DNA of 64,000 bases from Streptomyces sp. NBC_01198 (GTDB taxonomy: Bacteria; Actinomycetota; Actinomycetes; Streptomycetales; Streptomycetaceae): positions 4,037,001 through 4,101,000 of the forward strand of contig NZ_CP108568.1 in NCBI RefSeq assembly GCF_036010485.1. Reading direction: 5' to 3'. Shown here piece after piece: positions 32,018-40,007 of the stretch. The notes beneath the pieces were generated by a model, which saw nothing but the letters and a program-made list of their open reading frames with translations, searched no databases and was not told the origin of the DNA. The position numbers and the translations under genes are program-made. Every line of letters starts with the position of its first letter. The first letter of the stretch is position 1.

Positions 32018-33745
32018 GTGTCAGAAACACAGCCGGTACGGCCTCAGCGCCGGCGCCGCCTCGTCGCGGTGTGCACAGCCGGCATTCTTTCCCTCGGCGC
32101 CTTCGCGCTGGGGACGGGCGCGCAGGCCGCGGAGCCCGGCGCGCACCACAGCATCAAGCAGCCGGCCCTCTCCTCCGGTCAGCAGCCGCACCTGGTCAAG
32201 CCGAAGGCGACCGGGAGCAGGAAGTCCACGCTGTCGTCCGGCGTGGCCAAGGTGGCCACCCCGGCACCGCAGCGGTACGACATCGACGGTGACGGCTACG
32301 GCGACCAGCTCTACCGCGGCAACGACGGCGCGCTGTACAACTCACTGGCGACCACCGAGGAGCCGCTGGCCGCCAGCCCGGAGAAGTACCTCGACATCCT
32401 CACCCCCGGTGACCTGAACGGTTCGACCGGGCCCGAGGTCCTTGCTGTCACCACCACCGGTTCGCTGGAGCTGTTCACCCCGGGGAACTTCCCCAGCTAC
32501 GCGTCATGGACCGGCGGCGGGTGGAACGCCTACAACAAGCTCGTCGCGGTGGACGACGTCACCGGTGACGGCAGGGCCGACATCATCGCCCGGACCTTCG
32601 ACGGTCAGCTCTACCTGTACCAGGGCACCGGCAACGGTTCCGCGCCGTTCAAGGCAAGGGTCCTCATCGGTGGTGGCTGGGGCGCGTACGACCAGCTGGC
32701 CAGCCCCGGGGATGTCGACGGGGACGGCATCAGCGACCTGGTCGCCCGCACCTCCGCCGGCACGCTCTACCTCTACAAGGGCACCGGCAAGGCCTCCGCG
32801 CCGTACGCGGCCAAGACAGCCATCGGCGGCGGGTGGAACACCTACAACCAGATCATCGGCCTGGGCAACGACCCGTCCGGTGCCGCCGTGCTGTGGGCAA
32901 GGACGCCCGCCGGCACGCTCTACTACTACCCGCCCAGCGGGCACGGGGGCTTCGCCCCGCGGCACCAGTTCGGCACCGGCTGGACGCTGGACATGTTCGC
33001 CGGCCAGGGCAGCAACCCGTTCTGGGGCAAGAAGCAGATGATCGCGGCCACCCCGAACGGCACCCTGTACTGGTACGAGGCCAACCAGGCCGGCGGCTTC
33101 TTCGCGCGCCAGCAGCTCAGCGACGACGGGGGCTGGGCGGGCGAGTTCACCCTGACCTTCGCCAACGCGCTGACCAGCAGCGGCAGGCCGCAGCTGCTCG
33201 ACCACTACAAGAGCGACCTTTACAACGTCTACGCGGACTACAACCTCATGTCCAGCGGATGGAGCAGCTACAACCTGATCATCGGCCCCGGTGACCTCAG
33301 CGGCGACGGCAAGGGCGACCTGCTGGGCCGGGACACCTCCGGCAAGCTCTACCTCTTCCGCGGTACGGGCAGCGGCCTCGGGCTGGCGGGCCGCCAGCTC
33401 GTCGGCGGCGGCTGGGGCGCGTACAACGCCATCGTCGGCTCCGGCGACTTCAGCGGCGACGGCCGCGCCGACATCGTCGCCAGGACCGGCGACGGCACGC
33501 TGTACCTGTACAAGGGCACCGGTGTCGCCTCGAAGCCGTTCGGCTCCCGGATCAAGATCGGCACCGGCTGGGGTCAGTACACCAAGCTCGCCTCGCCCGG
33601 CGACATGGACGGCGACGGCCGCGCGGACCTGCTCGCGGTCAACTCCGCCGGCACCGCCTACCGCTACAGCAGCACCGGGACCGGGCAGTTCAAGGCCCGT
33701 GCGACCGTGGGCGGCGGCTGGAACGCCTACAAGCGGCTCTACTGA
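32018..33745 (+). CDS. secreted FG-GAP/VCBS repeat protein
   Basis: A protein of about 575 aa. A Sec signal peptide (RRRRLVAVCTAGILSLGAFA, cleavage near AQAAEP) is followed by a linker. FG-GAP-type repeats follow, each with a Ca-binding-like D-x-D/N-x-D-G loop, for example DIDGDGYGD, GDVDGDGISD, GDFSGDGRAD and GDMDGDGRAD. The repeats also share L-Y-L-Y-K/Q-G-T-G and GGGWNAYNK segments. The fold should be a seven-bladed beta-propeller, probably extracellular and carbohydrate- or peptidoglycan-associated; no catalytic domain is seen. The GTG at 32018 is chosen because GGGGGG lies just upstream; an ATG four codons earlier is the alternative. Confidence 0.85.
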   Translation: MSETQPVRPQRRRRLVAVCTAGILSLGAFALGTGAQAAEPGAHHSIKQPALSSGQQPHLVKPKATGSRKSTLSSGVAKVATPAPQRYDIDGDGYGDQLYRGNDGALYNSLATTEEPLAASPEKYLDILTPGDLNGSTGPEVLAVTTTGSLELFTPGNFPSYASWTGGGWNAYNKLVAVDDVTGDGRADIIARTFDGQLYLYQGTGNGSAPFKARVLIGGGWGAYDQLASPGDVDGDGISDLVARTSAGTLYLYKGTGKASAPYAAKTAIGGGWNTYNQIIGLGNDPSGAAVLWARTPAGTLYYYPPSGHGGFAPRHQFGTGWTLDMFAGQGSNPFWGKKQMIAATPNGTLYWYEANQAGGFFARQQLSDDGGWAGEFTLTFANALTSSGRPQLLDHYKSDLYNVYADYNLMSSGWSSYNLIIGPGDLSGDGKGDLLGRDTSGKLYLFRGTGSGLGLAGRQLVGGGWGAYNAIVGSGDFSGDGRADIVARTGDGTLYLYKGTGVASKPFGSRIKIGTGWGQYTKLASPGDMDGDGRADLLAVNSAGTAYRYSSTGTGQFKARATVGGGWNAYKRLY

Positions 33746-33787
33746 GCCCGCCGGGGCTCCGGGCCTCCGCCGAGATCTGAAGCCTGC

Positions 33788-33832
33788 GTGACGGCGGCGC
33801 CCGCACCGAACCGGTGCGGGCGCCGCCGTCAC
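33788..33832 (+). terminator. strong stem-loop terminator
   Basis: A perfect 21-bp stem (33788-33808 with 33812-33832) with a 3-base loop, 43 bp after the FG-GAP protein gene. Confidence 0.85.
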
Positions 33833-33910
33833 GTACCTGCTGACGGGTCGAAACTCCCTGACGCCCGGTCAAGGCCCACCGGATCCCACGAGGTGACGGG
33901 CTAACGTCAG

Positions 33911-34174
33911 GTGGTGGACAACTCTCAGATCACGATCAAGCTCACTTCCGACGAGGCGCTCGTCCTCTCGGACTGGCTGGAGCGGATCCAGACGACGGAT
34001 CTCAGTCGTCTGGTCGACGATGCCGCTACCTGGGCTCCGATCCACAAGATCGCGGGGTCGCTGGACAGGACCCTGCCCGGCATCTTCTCCGACGGCCACG
34101 CCGAGCGGCTGGACGCGGCACGGCGCCGTCTGAGGGAGACCATGGGCGGCTCCCCCCAGGGGCAGAGCGGCTGA
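33911..34174 (+). CDS. small conserved hypothetical protein
   Basis: A soluble 87-aa protein, mostly helical, acidic in the first half (NSQITIKLTSDEALVLSDWL, ERIQTTDLSRLVDDAATW). It has no membrane segment, signal peptide or metal motif. I do not recognise a function. The GTG start has a poor ribosome site; a second GTG is the next codon. It stands alone between a terminator and the truncated GbsR-type regulator gene. The codon pattern (G/C at third positions) supports real coding. Confidence 0.6.
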   Translation: MVDNSQITIKLTSDEALVLSDWLERIQTTDLSRLVDDAATWAPIHKIAGSLDRTLPGIFSDGHAERLDAARRRLRETMGGSPQGQSG

Positions 34175-34194
34175 CCCGAAAGCCGGCCCGGCAC

Positions 34195-34790
34195 TTACGG
34201 AGGTGTCCCCGGGCCCGGTCCGGGTTTGGTGTGGAGGATCTCGCGGGCCTGCTCCGCGGCGCGGAAGATGCTCTCGCTGACGAAGTCGATGAAGCGGGCG
34301 ATGTTCTCCAGGCGCGCGGCCGCGGGGGTGTCGGGACCGAGGATGCCGACGCCCTGCCGTGCGGTCTCGGCGAGCTGCGCGTTGGACCGGGCGCCGGCGA
34401 TCATCGACTGGTACCAGACGTCGTCGTCGACGACGTAGCGCTCGCGCCGGCCTTCGTCCCGGTCACGGCGCACCAGGCCCTGGCTCTCCAGGAAGGTGAT
34501 CGCCCTGGAGACCGAGGCCGGGCTGACCTGGAGGTGCCGGACGAGTTCGGACGCGGTGAGGCTGCCCGCTTCGGTGGTGCAGAGGCAGACCAGCACCCGG
34601 GCCATCATCTTGGGCAGGCCCGACTGCATCAGGAGCGTGGTGAACGTCTCCTCGTACGCGCGCACGGCCTCCGCGTCCCGTCGGTGGGCCTGCGCGGGTG
34701 CCTCCGGGCCCCGGGGCGCGGCCGGCCTGCGCCGGTGGGTGCGGTGCTCGGTGGCCCGGTGGGCCAGGTCGGCGCCGCCCGCGGCGTGTC
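34195..34790 (-). pseudogene. GbsR/MarR-type regulator gene, truncated at its 5' end
   Basis: From the GTG at 34665 the frame gives 156 aa with a clear winged helix (AGSLTASELVRHLQVSPASV, SRAITFLESQGLVRRDRD, GRRERYVVDD). Upstream of that GTG the same frame stays open with no start codon and still reads like the family linker (ADLAHRATEHRTHRRR) up to about 34790. There it runs into the remnant of a divergent DUF4097-type gene. From memory, intact members begin with an extra N-terminal helix-turn-helix. Here that part, the start and the promoter seem deleted, though a shortened protein could still be made from 34665. Confidence 0.65.
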
Positions 34791-34917
34791 CGCCACGCTG
34801 GACGCCGGGACCTCCTACGGCCGGATCGACAACGCTCTCAAGAACGCCGACGGCGCCGCGGACCTGACCATCCGCGCGACCACCGCCTATGGCGACATCA
34901 CCGCCCGCAGCCTGTGA
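34780..34917 (+). pseudogene. C-terminal remnant of a DUF4097-type protein gene
   Basis: The last ~44 codons of a plus-strand gene: VSATLDAGTSYGRIDNALKN, then ADLTIRATTAYGDITARSL and a stop. The alternating polar/hydrophobic strands with T-S-Y-G-R-I and T-A-Y-G-D-I-T-A are characteristic of DUF4097 (beta-strand repeat) proteins, usually divergent from a GbsR-type regulator. There is no start codon context or upstream coding sequence. The breakpoint with the regulator gene is at about 34770-34790. Confidence 0.65.
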
Positions 34918-34927
34918 GGCGGGCAGG

Positions 34928-35449
34928 TCAGTCGGTCATCACCAGCCAGCGGTGACCGTCGATGAGTTCGCGGACCGCGTCCAGGTGCCCGGTGTGGCAC
35001 GCGGTCTCCGCGATGACGTGCAGCAGGATCTCGCGGTGGCTGTGGATGTTCTGGTCGCCGAAGTGCTCGGTCGGCCACCAGGCGGGGGCGGCCTCCGCCG
35101 GGGTGGCGGTGATGATCGCGTCGGCCAGGGATATCTCGTGGCGGTAGCGGTCGAGCACGGCGGCGGCCGGCAGCCCGGGATCCACCTGCCAGGCGTCGGG
35201 CTCGTCACCCAGCGCGGCGATGACGGCCGGGTCGCCGGCCAGGACCGCGCCGAACCAGAAGCGCTCGACGTCCAGGGCCAGATGCCGGACCAGTCCCAGA
35301 CAGGTCCAGCCGGACGGCAGGACCGGGCGGCGCAGGTCGGCCTCGTCGAGGCCGTCCAGGGCGCCGAGCACGTGCTTGCGCCGGCCGTTCAGGCAGTCGA
35401 GCAGGGCTTTGATCTCGGGGCCGGGCTGCCCGGCGGTCGGCTCGGTCAT
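34928..35449 (-). CDS. DinB/DUF664 family protein
   Basis: A 173-aa four-helix-bundle protein of the DinB/YfiT type. An early His in LVRHLALDVERFWFG and a later HVIAETACHTGHLDAVREL (H-x3-H spacing) supply the metal-binding triad that is typical of the superfamily, which includes thiol-dependent S-transferases. The actual reaction is not known to me. The ATG at 35449 is chosen because the protein starts there in register with relatives; no ribosome site is seen, so the mRNA could be leaderless. Confidence 0.78.
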   Translation of the reverse strand: MTEPTAGQPGPEIKALLDCLNGRRKHVLGALDGLDEADLRRPVLPSGWTCLGLVRHLALDVERFWFGAVLAGDPAVIAALGDEPDAWQVDPGLPAAAVLDRYRHEISLADAIITATPAEAAPAWWPTEHFGDQNIHSHREILLHVIAETACHTGHLDAVRELIDGHRWLVMTD

Positions 35450-35489
35450 GGCGACACGGTACAACCGGCCCGTTGCGGGTCCGCCACGC

Positions 35490-35520
35490 GCCCGGAGCCG
35501 TTGTCGCAGCGGCTCCGGGC
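35490..35520 (-). terminator. terminator downstream of the GH3 gene
   Basis: An 11-bp perfect stem (35490-35500 with 35510-35520) and a 9-base loop, 25 bp after the GH3 stop on the minus strand. Confidence 0.7.
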
Positions 35521-35545
35521 ACGTCCTTCCCGGGGAGGGGAAGGG

Positions 35546-38500
35546 TCAGGTGGTCGTCCAGACGAAGGTCGCCGAGCCGGTGGCACCGGCCTGGTCCCGC
35601 GCGGTGACCGTGACCGTGTAGCTGCCGGCCCTGCTCGCCGTGCCGGTGAAGCGCCCGCTGGTGCTGAGCGAGATGCCGGGCGGCAGGCCGGACGCGGTGT
35701 AGGTGTGGTGCGCGGCGGCGTCGGCCGGGTCGAAGGCCCAGTCGACGGCGGAGTGCACCGGGCTGCTCATGCCGTGCGGGTTGGGCACGGACAGCGGCGC
35801 CGCGGTGGCGGGTGCCGCGGAGTCCGCGGCGGCCGCCTTCGGGGCGAGGGCGGCGGCGATGGCGCCGTTGACGGTGGCCGGCACGGTGAGCGTGCCGGTC
35901 TGCGGCAGGTTGCGGGAGGAGTCGCCCACCAGGATCTGGTAGCTGCCCGCTGCCGTGGTCCAGTTGTTGCTGCCGGTGTTCCAGAAGGCCAGGTCATGGG
36001 TGCTGACGGTGAAGGTCAGGGTCTGCGACTGGCCCGGGTTGAGGGTGACGCGCTGGTAGCCGCGCAGCTGGTGCACCGGCTCCCCGGTGGACGCCGGGTC
36101 GCCGACGTAGAGCTGGGCGACGTCCGTGCCGGCCCGCGACCCGGTGTTGGTCACCGTGACGTGGACGGTGGCGTTGCCGCCACTGAGCGCGCCGACCTGC
36201 AGATTGCTGTAGCCGAAGGTCGTGTACGACAGGCCGAAGCCGAACGGGAAGAGCGGTTCGATGTTCCTGGCGTCGTACCACCGGTAGCCGACGTCCAGGC
36301 CCTCGCTGTACTGCACCTGCCCGTTGGTGCCGGGCCACTGGGCCGCGGTGTTGGCGGGCACGTCGGCCAGCGACTTCGGGAAGGTCACCGGCAGCTTGCC
36401 GGACGGGTTGACGTCGCCGAAGATCAGCGCCGCCATGGCCGTGCCGATCTGCTGGCCCGGGTAGAAGCCCTCGAAGACGCCCGCGACCTGGTTCAGCCAC
36501 GGCATGTTGATGGCGGAGTTGTTGTTGAGCACCACGATGGTGCGCGGGTTCGCCGCCGCCACCTGGGCGATCATGTCGTTCTGCTTGACCTGGCTGCCGC
36601 CGTTGTCGGGCAGGTCCAAGGTGGTGGTGTCGTGCTCCTCGTTGCCGTAGTTGTCGCTGGCGTAGACGATCGCGACATCGGAACTGCGGGCCAGGGTGAC
36701 GGCCGCGGACAGATTCGTCGCGTCGTTGTACTGCACGGTGGTGCCGGTGCCGGCGACCCGGTTCTGGATGCCGGTGATCGGCCAGACCGTTCCCGAGCTG
36801 GTGGTCGTGGCGCTGCCGCCGCCGATGGACTGCACTCCGGCGCCGCCGTCCCAGCCGATCACCGCGATGGAGTGGGTGGTCGCAGTGGACAGCGGAAGGA
36901 TGCCGTTGTTCTTGAGGAGTACGGCGCCCTCCTCCGCGCCCTGGAGCGCGACCTGGACATGGGCGGGCGTGGTCACGGTGGCGTCCCGTGAACCGCTCGG
37001 TGCCTTGTCGAACAGCCCGAAGGCGAAGAACTGCGTGAGCAGCCGGCTGACCATGGTGTTGAGCGTGGTCTGGCTGACCGTGCCGTTGGCGACGGCCTGG
37101 GCGAGGAAGTCGGCGAAGAAGTAGCCGTTGGGCATCTCCACGGTCAGGCCCGCGTTGGCGGACTCCACCGTGGAGTGGGTGCCGCCCCAGTCACTGGTGA
37201 TGAAGCCGCCGAAGTTCGCCTGCTGGTACAGGGCGGTGTTCATCAGGTCCGGGTTCTGGCAGGCCGGCACGTTGTTGACGATGCTGTACGCGCACATCGC
37301 CGCGGCCGGCGACCCCTGCTGCACCGCTGCCTGGAAGGCGGGCAGGTACAGCTCCTGCAAGGTCCGCTTGTCGACGATGACCGTGCCGGCCGGGTTCTCG
37401 ATGTTGTAGACGGCCACGTGCTTCATCTCGGCCATCACACCCTGGCTCTGGATGCCCTTGATGTCGGCGGTGGCCATCTGCCCGTTGAGGTACGGGTCCT
37501 CGCTGAAGGTCTCGAACGAGCGGCCCCAGCGCGGGTCGCGGACGATGTTCAGCGTCGGGCCGAGCGCCACCTGCACGCCCTTGCCGGCGAACTCCGCGCC
37601 GATCGCGGCGCCGTACTGCTGTTCCAGTGCGTTGTCGAAGGTGGCCGCCGAGGCGTTGGCGGACGGCATCTGGGTGACACCGCCGAGTCCGTCGCCGACG
37701 CCGTGCGGGCCGTCCTGCAGACCGATGTTCGGGATGCACAGCGACGGGATGCCGGTGATGTTGCCGATGTACGGCGAGGCGTTGTTGTTGCCGTGCAGGA
37801 TCGACACCTTCTGCGCGGCGGTCATCTGCGCCATGACCTGCGAGACGCGGGTCGAGACCGGCGCGGTGGACCCCACCCAGGGGCAGCTGCCGTCGCCGCC
37901 GCCGGGCGGCGGGGTGGTGCCGCCGCCACCGGCGGTCAGCAGGGTGAACTCCCACAGGGAGTAGCCGTACTGGGTGGCACGGACGGTGCCGTACATCCGC
38001 ACGTAGCGGCCGGTGGCGTTGAAGGAGAGGTTCTCCACCCCGCCCGGGCCGTTGGTGGTGGAGTACACGGTGTTCCACGTGGAACCGTTGTCCGAGACCT
38101 GGATCTGGTACGCCTTCGCGTAGGCGGTCTCCCAGCTCAACTGGGCGCCGCAGAGCGCCTGCGAGGAGCCGAGGTCGACCTGGACCCACTGCGGGTCGGA
38201 GGCGGCGCTGGACCAGCGGGTGCCCGCGTTGCCGTCGAAGGCGGCGGACGCCGGGGTGCCGGCGTTCTCGGTCGAGGAAGCGGTGGCGGGCTTGCCGAGC
38301 GCGACCGTGGTCGTGCCGCAGGTGGCCGGCGGGGTGCCACCGCCGCCGGAGCCGCCGTAGACCTGGAACTCCCACAGCGAGTAGCCCCACTGGGTGCCGC
38401 GTGCCGTGCCGTACATCCGCACGTAGCGCCCGGTGCCGGTGACGTTCAGCGTCTGGACGCCGCCGGTGCCGGTGGTCGTGGAGTAGATGCTGTTCCACGT

Positions 38501-38869
38501 GGAACCGTTGTCCGACACCTGGATCTGGAAGGACTTGCCGTAGGCGGCCTCCCAGTTCAGCACCACCTGGGTGATCGGCTGGCTTGACCCCAGGTCGACC
38601 TGGAGCCACTGCGGGTCGGAGGCGGCGCTGGACCAGCGGGTGCCGGTGTTGCCGTCGACCGCCGCGCCGGCGGTGAAGGCGTCCTGCACGGACGAGGCCG
38701 TGGCGGGCTTGCCCTGCGAGAGCAGCACCGGCGTGGCCGCGCGTGACGAGGTCGCCACGATCGACAGATAGGCCGAGGCGATCATCACCAGGATGAGCAG
38801 GGCGATGGCCTGCGGTGACTGTCGGAAACGTTTACGGGATATGGAGAGCCCTTGTGGGGTGACCCTCAT
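35546..38869 (-). CDS. secreted GH3 beta-glucosidase with two F5/8-type carbohydrate-binding domains
   Basis: About 1107 aa. A signal anchor or signal peptide (AIALLILVMIASAYLSIVAT) precedes two tandem F5/8 type C (CBM32-like) domains at about 48-170 and 185-305, each with DGNTGTRWSSAASDPQW-like and NGSTWN motifs. A GH3 catalytic module follows (GLQDGPHGVGD; SFETFSEDPYLNGQM; KHVAVYNIENPAG). Its nucleophile Asp is in FITSDWGGTH, near residue 560. A fibronectin-III-like domain (GYQRVTLNPGQSQTLTFTVS) and an Ig-like C-terminus (ASGLPPGISLSTSGRFTGTA) complete it. It probably releases glucose or another sugar from plant or fungal oligosaccharides outside the cell. AGGAG is 7 bases before the ATG. 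A CebR-like operator lies ~70 bp upstream. Confidence 0.88.
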   Translation of the reverse strand: MRVTPQGLSISRKRFRQSPQAIALLILVMIASAYLSIVATSSRAATPVLLSQGKPATASSVQDAFTAGAAVDGNTGTRWSSAASDPQWLQVDLGSSQPITQVVLNWEAAYGKSFQIQVSDNGSTWNSIYSTTTGTGGVQTLNVTGTGRYVRMYGTARGTQWGYSLWEFQVYGGSGGGGTPPATCGTTTVALGKPATASSTENAGTPASAAFDGNAGTRWSSAASDPQWVQVDLGSSQALCGAQLSWETAYAKAYQIQVSDNGSTWNTVYSTTNGPGGVENLSFNATGRYVRMYGTVRATQYGYSLWEFTLLTAGGGGTTPPPGGGDGSCPWVGSTAPVSTRVSQVMAQMTAAQKVSILHGNNNASPYIGNITGIPSLCIPNIGLQDGPHGVGDGLGGVTQMPSANASAATFDNALEQQYGAAIGAEFAGKGVQVALGPTLNIVRDPRWGRSFETFSEDPYLNGQMATADIKGIQSQGVMAEMKHVAVYNIENPAGTVIVDKRTLQELYLPAFQAAVQQGSPAAAMCAYSIVNNVPACQNPDLMNTALYQQANFGGFITSDWGGTHSTVESANAGLTVEMPNGYFFADFLAQAVANGTVSQTTLNTMVSRLLTQFFAFGLFDKAPSGSRDATVTTPAHVQVALQGAEEGAVLLKNNGILPLSTATTHSIAVIGWDGGAGVQSIGGGSATTTSSGTVWPITGIQNRVAGTGTTVQYNDATNLSAAVTLARSSDVAIVYASDNYGNEEHDTTTLDLPDNGGSQVKQNDMIAQVAAANPRTIVVLNNNSAINMPWLNQVAGVFEGFYPGQQIGTAMAALIFGDVNPSGKLPVTFPKSLADVPANTAAQWPGTNGQVQYSEGLDVGYRWYDARNIEPLFPFGFGLSYTTFGYSNLQVGALSGGNATVHVTVTNTGSRAGTDVAQLYVGDPASTGEPVHQLRGYQRVTLNPGQSQTLTFTVSTHDLAFWNTGSNNWTTAAGSYQILVGDSSRNLPQTGTLTVPATVNGAIAAALAPKAAAADSAAPATAAPLSVPNPHGMSSPVHSAVDWAFDPADAAAHHTYTASGLPPGISLSTSGRFTGTASRAGSYTVTVTARDQAGATGSATFVWTTT
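38072..38085. other. parS-like palindrome inside the GH3 gene (second CBM)
   Basis: GTTCCACGTGGAAC, identical to the intergenic site after rplI. Here it encodes the G-S-T-W-N of the CBM motif, so it may be a coding coincidence. ParB would not distinguish. Confidence 0.45.
38492..38505. other. parS-like palindrome inside the GH3 gene (first CBM)
   Basis: The same 14-bp palindrome at the equivalent position of the first carbohydrate-binding domain, 420 bp from the other copy. Confidence 0.45.
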
Positions 38870-38938
38870 GTGTCTGCTCCTACGTGTCGGAAGGCAACGC
38901 GCGAGTGTGGGGGGTGGTAGGAGGAACCGCCAGCGGGC

Positions 38939-38952
38939 TGAGAGCGCTCTCT
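38939..38952. promoter_or_regulatory. CebR-like (LacI family) operator of the GH3 gene
   Basis: TGAGAGCGCTCTCT differs from the CebR box TGGGAGCGCTCCCA at three positions and contains a perfect 12-bp palindrome (38940-38951). CebR represses cellulose/cello-oligosaccharide genes in Streptomyces. It lies 70 bp upstream of the start codon. Confidence 0.65.
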
Positions 38953-39097
38953 GGCAGTGGTGATATCTACGCCCGGCCCTGGGGGGTGTCAACCTTTCTG
39001 ACACGGGGTGGGCGGGGAAACCGCCTGTCTTGACGGGGAGTTGACCTGGGGCCGCCCCTGCCCCCGCTGCGGCCCGCCCGGGTGGGAGCCTGGAGGG

Positions 39098-39970
39098 ATG
39101 GACGAGGACAGGCAGGCGGACCGGATCACGGCCGGGTTGGAGGGCGTCCCCGAGACGCTGCTGTGGAATCTCTACCAGCGGTCGGTGGAGGCTGCGCGGG
39201 TCGGCAGCCGCCTGCTGGACGACCCGCGTTCGGTGGAACTGGTCGAGCGGATCGACTACCCCTTCGAGCGGTTCGCCGGCGACGGCATGGCCCAGTGGCA
39301 CGCGCTGCGGATCGCCTGCCTGGACGCCGAGGTGCGCCGCTTCCTCGCCGCACATCCCGGCGGCACGGTCGTCGCGCTCGGCGAAGGCCTGGAGACGCAG
39401 TTCTGGCGGGTGGACGACGGCCGGGCGCACTGGCTGACGGTGGACCTGCCAGAAACGGTGGCCCTGCGCGAGAAGCTGCTGCCCGACGACCCGCCGCGCC
39501 GCCGTACGGTCGCCTGTTCGGCCCTCGACCTGCGGTGGATGGACGAACTCGACGCCGGCACGCCGCCGCAGGATGTGCTGGTGACCGCCCAGGGCCTACT
39601 GATGTACCTGCCGCCGCGCGAGGTCAAGCGGCTCATCGCCGCCTGTGCGGAACGCTTTCCCGGTGGCTCGTTCCTCTTCGACGCGCTCCCGCGCGGCATG
39701 GTGGCCCGCAACCAGGCCGGCGCCCTGGACACCGCAGGCGGCTATCGCGCCCCGCGCTGGCAGTGGGGCATGGACACCAGGGAGTACCCCAAGGTGGCCA
39801 CCGCCTCCCCGCGGATCGCCGAGGTGCGCAGCCTGCCGCTGCCGCGCGGCCGCGGCCTCTACGCCGTCGCCCCGATCTCCCATCTGCTGCCCGGGGTGCG
39901 GTCGATGCGGATGTCGATCGTGTCGGTGCGCTTCGGCCCCGCCGACTACCGTAATGACGCGCGGGCCTGA
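39098..39970 (+). CDS. class I SAM-dependent methyltransferase, leucine-carboxyl-methyltransferase-like
   Basis: A 290-aa protein of the LCM/PPM family (DUF-type O-methyltransferases common in actinomycetes). The features are LLWNLYQRSVEAARVGSRLL near the N-terminus, VVALGEGLETQFWRVDDGR (the SAM-binding loop, with GEGLET in place of the usual GCGLDT), HWLTVDLPE, and VLVTAQGLLMYLPPREV after the DLR segment. The substrate is unknown; many relatives act in secondary metabolism. It is followed after 37 bp by the beta-lactamase-fold gene on the same strand, so the two may be co-transcribed. Confidence 0.8.
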   Translation: MDEDRQADRITAGLEGVPETLLWNLYQRSVEAARVGSRLLDDPRSVELVERIDYPFERFAGDGMAQWHALRIACLDAEVRRFLAAHPGGTVVALGEGLETQFWRVDDGRAHWLTVDLPETVALREKLLPDDPPRRRTVACSALDLRWMDELDAGTPPQDVLVTAQGLLMYLPPREVKRLIAACAERFPGGSFLFDALPRGMVARNQAGALDTAGGYRAPRWQWGMDTREYPKVATASPRIAEVRSLPLPRGRGLYAVAPISHLLPGVRSMRMSIVSVRFGPADYRNDARA

Positions 39971-40007
39971 CGCCCCGCGGCAGCCAAGCGCGGAGGGACG
40001 GCTACGA

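Noticed and set aside
34231..34917. A 228-codon plus-strand frame ending with the DUF4097 segment
   Set aside because: Only the last ~44 codons look like protein; the rest is antisense to the regulator coding sequence.
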